A DNA stretch of 64,000 nt from Puffinus mauretanicus (lineage: Eukaryota; Chordata; Aves; Procellariiformes; Procellariidae). Location of the stretch: the NCBI GenBank assembly GCA_023333565.1, contig JAJKFH010002749.1, positions 434,001 through 498,000 on the forward strand, written 5' to 3'. The position numbers and the translations under genes were made by a program. Each line of letters begins with the position of its first letter. Within the stretch, counting starts at the first letter, position 1. Of this stretch, positions 35,641-46,794 are shown piece by piece. Below the pieces are notes generated by a model. That model made no database searches and was not told where the DNA came from. It was given only the letters and a program-made list of their open reading frames with translations.

Positions 35641-38600
35641 GCCTGTTCTTCATCGCACTGTGTGCTTCAGCAGGAGGCCTGGGTGAAGGCAAAGTATGAT
35701 GCTACTTAACAGCCAAGCTAAAACGTAAGCACCCAACAGTGTGTCACCACAGGAGGAAATGCAGCTGTGGATCAGCAGCCAAGGGTGTAGTGATACAACA
35801 ACGCCTTTGAAATCCTCTACATCTGTGTTGATGTGAGTTTTATGTGGGTTTTTTTTTTCCTAACAAGTAATCTAATCTGTTTCTCTCCTTCAGTCTTTAA
35901 ATATGGACTGAACATCTCCGTACTGCATGGGTGTTAATGAGGTACAGCTTGGCACTCTTGTAAATCAAATGTGGAAAATGTCTGCAAGCATGGGAGTGAA
36001 AGAGATCAGACCTGGGGGAGGGAAGGCTGTGGGACGGTGAGTTTGCTGCTTCTGCTGCTGATGGGGAGGTGAGGGCAGGGAAGAGCTGGTGTCTTGGATG
36101 GGGGACTTTCTCACACCAGCGCTTTATGCATGCTCTGACCATCTCCCAGAAGCAATGTGACGGCTGGGTTTCTGGCATGCTGGCACAGGCAGAGCAAGTA
36201 GTAGGATTTTGGCCTTTTGCAGCCTTTTGAGGGTAGTGGTGCCATCTCAGAGCAACAACCCGAGGAGGCAGCTGACTTCTGTGAAAGTCCCCATTCTCTG
36301 TTGACGAAAGGCATTGCTCAGCCTGGTGGGATCTCTTCCTCCCTCTTTCTTTTTCCTTCCCCCTCTCCCCCCAATCCAATGATTAAGTGATTTAGACTGA
36401 AGTAACACCAATGATCATTAGGAAGAGTCAGAAAGGGAATTGCTATGCAAAACAAACAAACTTTCAGCAGCAGTCCAATTTTAATATACTCTGCAGCACG
36501 TTTAATAATTTAATTCTCCAGTGCACCTGAATGTTTAAATATATCTGCAAAGGAGAAAAGTCACTGGCTCATGCAAAATTGCTCTGAAGTATATCATTAA
36601 TTTTGATACACTGAAAATTCAGCAGGTCTACACCGAGTTATAATGTTGGGCTTTTTATGGGTAATTTAATGCAAATGAGAAACTTTTTTCTTTCATACAT
36701 GCAGATTTTATCTAAGGTGGTGACTTTCAGTTTAGTGGATGTAAACTTCTTGTATTTTGGAGAATATACACATTTCTGATGTTATCTCCAGAATAGCAAA
36801 AAATTGTATTAATACTCTGTGAGGTCCCAGGAGAAGCCTAAACATGGGAAAAATATAAATTTTAAAATAAATTGCTCATTTCTTTGTCTGTGAGTAAAAC
36901 GCAGGTTTCCAGGACCTGGGCAGATGGCTTTTGTATTTTCAGAACCTGTCAGGTTTTTGCTTTTTTGGAAAGTGAAGAGTTTGGGATTTTTTCTTCACCT
37001 TTCATATTTATCCTTGTTCCATTTTTCACACTGGTGAGGCACCCCTGATCTTATGAGGAAATACTAATTTCTCTTTCACAAGCTGCTTTGTGCCCTTCAC
37101 ACAGTATTGAACTGTGTCCAGTCAAAGATCCACTGTGTGTGAGACTTGACAGTAAACATTTGTCCTCTGAGTAACTTACACAGCTGGAAGAATTTTTAGT
37201 TGGTGCTCTTTGCAATCAGCTCTATAAGTGTCAGTACACTAAAATACAGAAAATACGTGGATACAGCACAGGATTATGTTACAGTCAGGATGTGGGCATA
37301 GCTCATGCAGGCATGGCCAGAACAGTCTAAGGCCAGCTAAGCCATCTTCTTGTAACAGCGTAACTGTGAAATACCAAATCCAGGCGAGCAGCTTGGTTGA
37401 TACGTGGAGTACTCACCTCTGCTGCTGTCTTCCTGTTCCATCTGTGTTGCCATGGGTATCTGAATTAGCAAATTTTGAGGTAGCTCAGGCATATCTTGCA
37501 GACAGCATGCTCGGTCTTCATCAGAAACATGCAGAAGCACAGCTCAGGGGTTTCCAGGCTGTGGCACCATTGCTATGGGGACCGATGGCAGCCAGCCCAG
37601 TGCAGAACCCAGCTGCAGGACGTGCCCCAGCTTCCCCAATTTCTTGGCAGACTGGCTAAATCTTGCTGGTGTGTATAATGGTATTGGCATGCCCAGCCCT
37701 CTCTTCTGACCGTGTGACCTTTTAACACCTTCAGTCCGATGGTCCAGTTTATCACATTTTATCTTAGGCCACCGTTTCCCAGGGCTTTGGAGAGCACAGT
37801 CTGTGCTGGGGTCACACCACAGTGAGGAAGGAGTGGCAACATCTCTCTCCTGTCCTGGGAACACAATGGCTGAGACAAAGAGGATCAGTTCAAGCGTTCC
37901 CTCCAGTAGCGCTTCCTCTGCTGAGCAACGTGTGTGCTGAGCACTTGTTCTGCCTGCCCCAGCCATTTCTCTCCCTCCTTACTTTGGGCGGGAGGGTGAG
38001 GTGAACTAGCCTCCTGCCCTGCGCTGCATCTCCATCCCCAGGAAGCCCATGGTATTTCTCTCAAATCTGGGAGGACCCAGTCACTCCCATCAGGTCAGAA
38101 CTGAGATTGCGTTAACAAGAACTTTGCCAAAACCAAGCTATATTAGGTGGGGGCTACAAACTGCTGCTAAGAAACTGAGTTCGCAATTTGCCATTGCTCT
38201 CTGCTTTTGTGGTATTTGTACCGCTGCAAACGAGGCAGGAGAGCTTCACTCTGCTTACTGTGTGGTGGGTGTGAGCAGCCGTGCAATCTGCAAGGCAGTG
38301 GTACTGTAGCTCTCCATTCAGAAAGCCTGACTTCATTGCAAAGAGGCATACTAAAGAAAAATGGGCTGACTAAATTAGACTCTTTCAGTGTGGACTAGGA
38401 AAAGTGGGAGTATATTTTAATGTCAAAGAAGAATGAAGTCTTTCCATGTGAAATTGCTATCTGCAGAGAAAGACGGTGATGATTAGGGCACTAAGTGAAT
38501 CAACAGCAGTAGTAATGTCACAGTGCAGTGAGATGTGGCAATACCTCGTTACTGGGCAATAATGTTTCTGTTAATGTCAGCAACGTAGAACGTTAGCAAG

Positions 38601-39780
38601 AATTAAAAAACTGATTAATAGAAAACAACTTTTTTTCCAAGGCAATGTACCTAATCTCCAGTGCAAGACAATCTACTAGGAGATGATAGCTAGAAGCTGT
38701 GTACCATAGGCAGATGAAAAAAGGGCAGTGAATCACAATGGAGGGAAAATTGCCTTTCCATCTGGAGTTACTAATTGAAGGAACTCTTGTGAAGCAAACA
38801 CATTTCAAGCAAATATACAATAAGGCACCTAGAAGTAGAAGTAGATTTCCTTTTTTTTTTACCTTCTCAGACAGAGAGAGTGGTGCTTCTAGTGGAGCCT
38901 GCAGAAATTATTACCATTGGTGAAATTAATATAGCTGCTGTCCTCATAAGTGTATCTATATAAGGCTTCTTTCATGTGAAATAGGTGGTTTTCTGTAAAA
39001 TCCTATGCTTTAAGGCATGACCACTGTCCTCCAATCTGGGAAGCATAAGAGAAAACTTTTCCTTGAAATCCCTTTGCTGATCTCAGCAAAATGCCAAGCT
39101 TCTGCTAATGGTGGAAATGAAACAGAAAACCACGATCACCCGTCAGGTGTGCTTTTGGAACCAACAGGCCCTGAACACGTAACTCCTCTTTGGCCCTGTT
39201 GTGGCCTGATGAAGAAGCCATAAGAAAACCAAGAACAGGTATCTGTTTCCTGCCCTGCCTCTTGGGGAAATAATCTTCAAGTCTCTCAAAGTCTTTCCTC
39301 ATTCACAGAATGGAGATGGGATTCCCTCCATCTCAAAGGTCTTTCATCAGCATAGGGATGGGCTAGGTGAAAGACAATACATATAGGGACTGCCCAAGGC
39401 AATTTTCCTCAGGATGTCAGCAGGGACTGAATCAGAGTCTGAAGGTTTGAAACTATGGGACTGAGCAAAAGTTTGGAGCCCTTAGGATCTACGCTGTCGT
39501 CCAGAATTTTTCTGTGCCTGCAACTGATCCTGATGCTGTACGGTAACCTTGCTGTCCCTAGGAAATGTTCCTAAATAGCTACTAAATGCATTTTCTCCAC
39601 CCAGAAGTTTGTGGAAATATTAATGGTTGGTTTGCAGCAACCAAAAAAGTAATTTTGTCAAAGGACGTGAGTGTTCTTGATTTTTAATTGCATAATCTAA
39701 AGCATTCACAGTGTCACTACAAACCCTGTTTGACAGCAGCTTTCCCTTTGTGGGCTGCCTATCTCATTTTCAACAGGAAA
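35641..39780. other. Unique non-coding sequence, no gene recognised
   Basis: The minus-strand ORF of 160 codons (35897-36379) and ORFs of 127 and 140 codons near 37.3-38.0 kb overlap each other on opposite strands and show no family. 36400-36700 is AT-rich, has an octamer ATGCAAAT near 36671 and several TTAATTT-type cores, and reads like slowly evolving non-coding DNA. That is only an impression. Confidence 0.45.
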
Positions 39781-39847
39781 GGCGGCAGTAGGTAGGTGGA
39801 GGTTCCTCTCCAGGTGTTTTGTTTGGCTGGCTGTCTTGTGCTGTCAG

Positions 39848-40027
39848 GACAGCTTGGAGAACGTAACTGAAACTGCAGTATCTGTCGGTATCGACAGAGA
39901 GCCTGAGACTTGTTTAAAACCAATGACTTTTGATTTGTATGCCAGTGATATTTTCTGCATACGTGTTGCTTCATTCTTCGAAACATCAAGAGAAAATAAA
40001 GTATTTGACTGCAAAGCCCTCGAATGA
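39848..40027 (+). other. Candidate terminal exon (weak)
   Basis: A plausible acceptor with a pyrimidine-rich lead (TGTCTTGTGCTGTCAG|, ending 39847) opens a 59-codon frame that ends at TGA 40025-40027. The residues look protein-like (mixed charged and hydrophobic, no low complexity), beginning DSLENVTETAV. No domain is recognised, and no canonical polyadenylation signal follows closely. It could be the last coding exon of an unrecognised gene, a non-coding RNA exon, or chance. Confidence 0.15.
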
Positions 40028-40504
40028 TCTTGAAAACCATTAGCAAAAGGCTGACAGCCTGAGAAAAGTTGTGAATTCATTAGTTTTTCCAAAGAGGGCC
40101 TTGACTTTCATTTGTGAAGTACTAATTTATAGTGAAGCCTGACTTCCTTTTCCTCAGATGCTGTTAACTGTATAGCGAAAGGTTCGTATTACTTTTGTTG
40201 AGGGCTATTAATAGTCAAAAGAGACAAAAGAATCAAAGTCAGGATTGGAAGCAGAGAGGTTCCTTTGGGAGGCCATACCAGAGGAGTGGGAATGCCTATG
40301 TCCTGCCAAAACCACTCCCAAAGCACTCCGTTGAACCATCCAAATTGCATCCTCCAGGACAAAATAGGCTGTGTTTACAGCAGACCGCCAAAGCTGATGA
40401 ACAGAGGTGGGCTGCTGGTTGCTAGCAGCCTGCCCCAACACCGTCAGGTCAGGGAATGTGTCTCTTGGTTTTGGGAGAGTGAGGGTGGAGACAGCAATGG
40501 AAGC

Positions 40505-40570
40505 AAACTCTTCCTCTAAGTCACACAGCAAACGGGTGGGCAGGGCTGTGACCTGAGGGCCAGGCTAAGG
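40505..40570. repeat. Possible ancient repeat remnant
   Basis: AAGTCACACAGCAAACGGG followed by GGGCAGGGCTGTGACCTGAGG resembles the 'gtcacacagcaagtcagtggcagagc' phrase of old LINE/MIR-type repeats. A similar faint phrase, GAGTCAGTAACAGAGCTGAG, occurs at 53112-53131. Similarity is from memory and weak. Confidence 0.25.
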
Positions 40571-41445
40571 GAGAAGCATGCTTCTGAGAAGGGAGAGTTG
40601 GTGTACAAGTGCCATCAAAGACTTTGCGTACAGCAAATTCTTGTGATTCAGGATTTATACTGGTTCTAGCTATCAGTCCAAAAATGTTCTAATGAAAGAT
40701 GAATAAAAGCTGGTTTTTAAGGCAAATGGATATCTTGGTCTACTTGGGGCTGTTTTGGAGAGTCAGAATACCATGACAGCAGATTATGTATTCTCAATAA
40801 TTGAGCACACGATTTTGTCTCTTGTTGTGTAGTCCTAGCATTTTATTCACAGAAATGCATGCTTAGTGATACTAAGGTCACAGTCCAGGTAAAGAAATGT
40901 ATTAATGATTTTAATGGCATATGTAAGATTGCATAGGCCAAAGCTTCTGTTGTTTGCACAAGAATAAGTAAGGAGTTTGGTTTTGGCTTACTCAGGTGGA
41001 GGAACAGTGTTGTTGAAGTGGGAGAATAATAGATGCGGGTGGTGGAATAGTTTGGCAGCACTAAATTATTCAGCAGTGTTGATTGTGTTTTAGAAGCTTG
41101 CTAGCTGAAGGTGTTTGGAAAAATTACCATTCCTTCACAAAATCTGCCAGCATAGCATTTACCTGAGCAGACATCTTTGAAAAGATCATTGTTATTTTAT
41201 GGACCCATTGAAGGTGGTTTTTGGTGGGCTTATTCTTTCCGTGTAACAAGACAGCAGGGGAGGAGGAACAGACCCTTCCTACGGGAGCTATTTGTATCCT
41301 TTATTGAAGGATCCTGATGTTTCACTCAACGTTGCTAAGTCAAAATGCCTGTGCTTAAACCTGAATGCTATGATAAAAAAGCAATGATAGAATTATACTT
41401 CATTGCAGCTTGATAGATGCATGAATTAATTGACAGTAAGAGGTA
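40571..41445. other. Unique non-coding sequence, no gene recognised
   Basis: Nothing recognised; ORFs are 72 codons or fewer. Confidence 0.5.
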
Positions 41446-41704
41446 GAATTGATAGAGCAATTCAGGTTGGAGAGGACCTCTGGAGGTCTCTGGTCTAATC
41501 CCCCTCTCAGAGCAAGGCCATCTGATTGAGGTTGCTTGTGGTCTTGGACAACTGAGTTCAAGTATCTGCAAGGCTGAAAACTCCACAGCCTCTCCAGGTA
41601 CCATTCCGGTGTTTGACCACCTTTGTGGTGACCAGAGATCTCCAATTCTCTAGCTGGGATGAGTCTGGCTCTGCCTTCTCCATACCTCCCATGGAGGTAG
41701 TTGG
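41446..41704 (-). mobile_element. Old CR1 LINE fragment, reverse orientation
   Basis: Read on the plus strand it starts with a decayed octamer tail (GAATTGATAGAGCAATTCAG). It continues with TTGGAGAGGACCTCTGGAGG and later GTGTTTGACCACCTTTGTGG and GAGTCTGGCTCTGCC. These are the landmarks of the reverse complement of a CR1 3' region in a different subfamily from the 16.7-kb copy. Many substitutions and gaps indicate an older insertion. Confidence 0.75.
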
Positions 41705-43678
41705 GGAAAGTTCAAAGTCACCCAAATGACTATCCCAATTAATAGGTCTTCAGCATTTTTGATACCTCGAGGTTTGCACTGAATACCTTTGCTTCCCTGA
41801 CTATAGATTTGTGTCTTTGCTCATGTTTAAATAACAATTTTCTGAGAATTTCAGATTCTGGATGGAATGGATTAGGATAGAAATGGCAATGGTTAGTGGG
41901 AAGCTGTTTGGTCTTTTATGCTTCTAGCAGCACTCCCAAAAAGAGATGTAAATTTAGTTCTTCCATTAGCTTTCTCTTGGTCGTGTAGCTTCATCACCTT
42001 AAACTGAATCATGTTTGATCCAGAAAGAAATGGACTCCTGTCTTCAAAGGCTTGGCTAGTTGCTTTTCAGGATTTACAGAAGGTCCCTGGAATAGCTTGT
42101 GCCATGGAGCGCTTAGACTAAATGTAGAGTTTCACTTCATATACCCAAGCAGTACATGGTTTACCATTTTCGAGAAATGACAACTCATCTCCTTCAGGCT
42201 GTACTACAGAACTAGCTGTACTGGGGCATTAATCCACCTGCAGTCCAGTAGCATAAAAGAAAAAATGACTGTGAGAGAGAGACTGCCCAAATCAGCAGAG
42301 ATACCAAAGACATTACCGCAGCCAAGAAGTACGAAGTTTCTGCAAATCCACACCCAGAAGCCCCACCTTGTTTCCATTTGGTCATCAGTGTTAACTGATT
42401 TTAGAAAATAGTTCCTTCTTTCTTTGGGCAATGCAGTCCTTGCCTTCTTTGTACTTCATACATTTTGAAACTGAGTTTTCGCAAACTGTGAAAAACAAGT
42501 TCTAGCTGAAATGAAAGCATTTTAAATGTCTTCTGAAGTCAGGGCTTTTTTCCCCCAAATGACATTTTCTGTTGGAAATCATTTGTCAAGAGTCAAACAA
42601 ATCCTCATCAAACAATTACGAACTTGCTTTCTTCTTCTTCGGAAGGACTGATGTTGTCATCAAGGTCTGGTAATTCCCATTAGCACATGAATGCCACAGC
42701 TTGAGTGTGAAATACACATATTGTATCATTTTTAAATTTCACAGCTCTAAACACACTTGTGTGTTCGGGTTTTTATTCATTCCCTGAGCTACATGCTGTG
42801 TGTTGCCTCTAGCTTACGCCTTTCTGTAATGTGGTTTTACTGGTTATTAGATTTCTAAGATCCTGTCATAAATTTAACCCTTTTTTTTTTCTTTTGTAAA
42901 TAGTGAATAGTGTGTCTTAATATTTGGACTTGTACTGTTCTGACAGAATTTCAGGTATCTGGTAGCTAGTGAGTGGGAATAAAGCGGATTTATTTAACCT
43001 GAGAGAGTCAGTGAAGAAAAACAGATTCTAAGAGAAATCAGTGTTGTCTTTTTGTGAAATATTGTTTTATTTTGTTAGTAGAACTGATGAATAAACTGTC
43101 AAAACTTTTTCATGCCTTACCATGTGGTTCCCAGAATAACTAATTCTCTTAGAGGAGGAAGTATTCACGCACAGTTCTGGCATTTCAGAAGACTAGCGTT
43201 TGTTCCCTGGGCTTTGGTGAAAATTTCTGAAATACCTTGTTTGGTTGATCCTTGATGATTTTTAGCAGACAGCTTGAAAACGGCAAGTTTGCAAAACTTT
43301 TCTTCTGTAATTGAATGCAAAGTATCTCCTGGTGTGTTCCTCAGTTCCCTGTAGTTTGCAAGGGTTTCCAGGTACACTGAATGCCTCTGGACAGGTATTT
43401 CATTATGTCAGGAGTGCATGCCAGAGAAAGAGTGTGGTGGAGGGAGGAGGTGAAAGAGGTGATGCAATATAAATCCTGAGGTTACTAGCACAATGCCACT
43501 TTACCAGGGCAGTTTGTGCAGGCACACAGGGTGCTAGGGAGGAAAGGAGATGGTTGCTGTGTTGAGATTTGAAATGGCTGTAGCCCAACATTGCCAATGT
43601 GGCCCACAGCCAGATATCTATTCCCCATCCAAGTCCAGGTGCAAAAGATGATTTCAGGTTTTTTTCTAATCTTCTTAG
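41705..43678. other. Unique non-coding sequence, no gene recognised
   Basis: ORFs are 75 codons or fewer in most of this stretch. Those near 43.4-43.8 kb (145 codons, minus) overlap the plus-strand exon candidate. Confidence 0.5.
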
Positions 43679-43824
43679 GAGCCACCAGAAGGACCCCTGC
43701 TGTTTCAGAAATGGGAGGCACTTACAATGGCACAGACAGACAGAAGAGGAAAACCTCCATCTTGGAAATCCTAGCAGCTTACAACAGTGAACTGAATGAA
43801 AAACTGGTGGATGTCCAGTGCTGA
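43679..43824 (+). other. Candidate terminal exon (weak)
   Basis: An attractive acceptor (TTTTTTTCTAATCTTCTTAG, ending 43678) precedes an open frame ending at TGA 43822-43824. The frame encodes a hydrophilic, helix-prone segment including RQKRKTSILEILAAYNSELN. No family is recognised. A minus-strand ORF of 145 codons overlaps, so at least one of the two is chance. No nearby polyadenylation signal is clear. Confidence 0.17.
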
Positions 43825-44494
43825 GCAGATATCCTACCATGTTTTATCCCACTGCTGGCCACTCAAGTGCTAGCTTCTGGGCCACAGAGATTTACCCATG
43901 AAAAGCAATCATCCTTTCACCAGCTATTGCAGGTAGGGTCTTGCAGGCCAGTGCTTGGCTGTTACCAAGGTGAGGCCAACACTGGCTGTGTTATTCTAGA
44001 GATGGAGAGTCATGGATGCTCTTGCTAGTTGTTAGAGGCACCTGCTCCCTCTTGGAAGTAGAAGAGGGAAGGAACCTTGCTTCTTTATAGCTAATCATGC
44101 GACTAATATCTTCACTCCTACTAATCATTTCCAAAACTAGCAAAAGTTATCCCATTTTAGTCTGGGAGGGAGAGAAAATTTGGAACTAGTGTAAAATAGT
44201 GATGTTCAAAGCAATACATGTCTGCATGTCATTCTTGAGTTCTTGAACTGCCTATGCTACAACATGCAAAACAACCTGCATTCAAGAGGCCAGTTCCTTT
44301 AAAATTTGAACTTTTCCAGATTTGTAGTATCTGAAGCAGGTGGACTGCATATTTCCTGACTGTCATCTCTCTTGCCTTCTGCTGTTTCTGCATAAATCCA
44401 TGAGGTCTGTCTCGGTTTCTGTGCACGGATGTATTGCACTGCAGGTTTAAATGGCAGGTTCATCCTCTCCTGGCAAATCTTAATGGACAGGTTC

Positions 44495-44600
44495 TAAAAA
44501 TATTTTTGTATCTTAGAATATAGACGAAAGAATATAAGATAAGAATAATGTATGTAATAATAAGAATAATATATATAAGACTATATATAACTAGAATCCA
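44495..44600. repeat. AT-rich low-complexity stretch
   Basis: Repeated AATATAAGA, AATAATA and TATATAA-type units over about 100 bp. The Ile/Tyr/Leu-rich minus ORF crossing it is a composition artefact. Confidence 0.8.
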
Positions 44601-44803
44601 ATTAAGTAAGTGAGAAAAACAGTTATTTACTGCCCCGCCAGAATACATGAATTTTTTGGAGAGGGTGTGTGTCTGAGTAGCATGACATTTGACACTAGCC
44701 CGTCAGTTACATACAAACTGCTCGGCACAGTGGTAGCCAGCATAAGCTCTGCTTGGGCAAAACTTTACCTGACCTCCACAGGCACTTAAATTACATTCCC
44801 TGG

Positions 44804-45361
44804 TGTCCTGGTTTCAGCTGGGATAGAGTTAATTTTCTTCCTAGTAGCTGGGTATAGTGCTGTATTTTGATTTAGTATGAGAAGAATGTTGATAATACAC
44901 TGATGTTTTAGTTGTTGCTAAGCAGTGCTTACATAGTCAATGACTTTTCAGCTTCCCGTGCTCTTGCCAGGTACACAAGAAGCTGGGAGGGAGCATAGCC
45001 AGGACAGCTGACCCAACTGACCAACGGGGTATTTCATACCATATGACGTCATGCTCAGTATATAAGCTGGGGGGAGTTGGCTGGGGAGCAGTGACCACTG
45101 CTTGGGAACTGGCTGGGCATTGCTCAGCAGGTGGTGAGCAATTGCATCGTGCATCACTTATTTTGTATATTCTTTTATCCTTATTATTGTTATTCTTATT
45201 ATTATTTTCCTTTCTTTTTCTGTTCTATGAAACTGTGTCTTTATCTCAATCCACAAATTTTACTTTTTTTTCCCCTCGATTCTCTCCCCCAGCCCACTGG
45301 TGGGGGGGATTGAGCGAGCGGCTGTGTGGTGTTTGGCTGCCTGCCTGGTTAAACCACAACA
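44804..45361 (+). mobile_element. Solo LTR of an avian endogenous retrovirus (copy 2)
   Basis: A 558-bp LTR, TG...CA, is flanked by a perfect 5-bp duplication CCTGG (44799-44803 and 45362-45366). It is the same family as the copies at 15.4 and 58.0 kb: the first 40 bp after the ends, the CRE/TATA block, the GAGCAATTGCATCGTGCATC segment and the AGCGAGCGGCTGTGTGGTG end all correspond. The polyadenylation-type signal reads ATGAAA and is mutated. No internal retroviral genes flank it. Confidence 0.9.
45044..45066 (+). promoter_or_regulatory. LTR promoter core: CRE and TATA box
   Basis: A perfect CRE palindrome TGACGTCA (45044-45051) lies 7 bp upstream of TATATAAG (45059-45066), in the expected U3 position of this LTR. 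CREB/ATF proteins bind such sites. The arrangement is intact, so residual promoter activity is possible but not shown. Confidence 0.6.
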
Positions 45362-45366
45362 CCTGG

Positions 45367-45819
45367 GACCCATTCTGTTGCATCCTTCAAAATGGAAGGA
45401 TTCCTCCAGTTCCTGCTAGCTTGGCAAAACAAAGCTTCCTGCCTCAACATGCCACCAGACAGAGAACAATCCCTTCTCTTAAAAACGAGTTGTCAGTGGC
45501 GTAGGTTCACTGTGCCAGGTACATAAGGAGTGTTTTTCAGAAAACAGAGTCACCAATCACTTTTGATCCAGTGCTGAATCACTCATGAGGTTTAGAGAAT
45601 TGGGGCAACGTTTTAGCTGCTTTACATCATTTGTGCTCTCCAAAGGCAAACATCTCAGTGGAGACCAGTGTCCTTTGGGATACTGGTGGACTGGCTGGTG
45701 TAGCAGGACTGTAACTCACATTGTTAGGTCCAGGACAGGCACAGGATTTGACATGGCATCTAAGTGGGTTAGCCAAGTAAGTGGCTTCAAAGGCAGCCAA
45801 AGCTGAACTTTAATAATGG
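45367..45819. other. Unique non-coding sequence, no gene recognised
   Basis: No recognisable gene or repeat lies between the LTR and the SINE-like head. Confidence 0.5.
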
Positions 45820-45905
45820 AGAGTATTGTAGTGTAGTTAAGTTACTCGCCCTGACTTATACTGGGCAACAGCGTATGTAGCTGCCCCAGGTTTGATTCTT
45901 CAGTC
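45820..45905 (+). repeat. Possible tRNA-derived SINE head (MIR-like)
   Basis: GTAGTGTAGTTAAGTTACTC resembles the A-box region of MIR-type SINEs. About 50 bp later GGTTTGATTCTT resembles a decayed B box (GGTTCGAATCC). Spacing and order fit a tRNA-like promoter. No convincing CORE domain follows, so this is either a truncated ancient SINE or a coincidence. It is not a functional tRNA because the arms do not pair properly. Confidence 0.35.
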
Positions 45906-46703
45906 ACAGTTTGCCAGTTTGCCAGTTCCCAGCACATGCAGGACATGTGCTTGCTACTGCCAAGACTTAGCCAAACCATGCAGCATACGCTGGTGGGTAG
46001 CGTGCTGGGGGAGTTTTCCTAGGAAAGCCTTAGTTTCTTTGCTTATGAACCTCATTTTTTCGTTTCCTGCTCGAAACTGCATCTGCACTGAGTGGTATTT
46101 AAATGAGTAGTATGAGAGTCAAATTGTAAGTGAAATGCAGTCCCTGAACAGTGACAAGAAAAAACAGCATGGTAAGCTGTAAGCAGTACCTGGCAATTTT
46201 CACTCAAGAGAATACATTATTTGTTTGCAGCCACAAAGGATGCAGAGAGTATATCGGTAACTTTCAGCTTGCAAGGAGGAGGCACAGTCGGCTTCTGTTT
46301 TGACACATGAGAATGCCAAATTTAACAAATTGGCAATGAGGTGGTTTTTATCTAAGATTTCTACAGTAAATTAATTGTCAATTATGTTACACTGTTCTTG
46401 CACTCTGCTGATCTCAGAAGTGAGAGGTTCTCTGGATAGTTTTGGGCCAGAGGAGTCTGTGCATTCTCTAAGAGTCACATATGCATCCTGCTGTCATGAG
46501 ACATGTTTTAGACTACATCTACCAGTTAAGTGTACCTGTGGAAAACCTGCTTTGATTAGATGCATCCTTTGGGCAAAGCGCAAGGTTTGAAGGTTCAAGT
46601 CTCTTGCCATTGGCTAATAGACTTCATCAGAGAATGTTATGTTCTCTCTATGGAAGGAAATTTTCTGTCACCTTGCCCTTCTTGAATAAAAACCTTCAAA
46701 ACG
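45906..46703. other. Unique non-coding sequence, no gene recognised
   Basis: Three short tandem copies of a GCCAGTTT-like unit occur near 45909-45928. Otherwise nothing is recognised. Confidence 0.5.
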
Positions 46704-46794
46704 TGCATTTAGACCACATGTAAAACAGCCTTCTCAAATGCAAGAAATCGAAAATTCTTGTACTGCCATGTTTTACAGATGTGGTCCAAATGTA
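46704..46794. ncRNA. Stem-loop resembling a microRNA precursor (candidate)
   Basis: A 91-nt imperfect hairpin. Positions 46704-46710 pair with 46788-46794 (one G-T wobble in DNA terms), 46712-46719 with 46779-46786, and 46720-46727 with 46769-46776. The stem contains one A/C mismatch (46711/46787) and one 2-nt bulge (46777-46778), giving 23 paired positions. Nearer the loop, 46741-46746 (CAAGAA) pairs with 46755-46760 (TTCTTG) around an 8-nt terminal loop. Size and bulge pattern fit a pre-miRNA; a small inverted-repeat transposon (MITE-like) relic is the alternative. No known miRNA seed is recognised and expression is unknown. Confidence 0.3.

Noticed and set aside
45820..45905. Functional tRNA gene
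   Set aside because: A- and B-box-like strings are decayed and the acceptor and anticodon arms do not pair; kept only as a possible SINE head.
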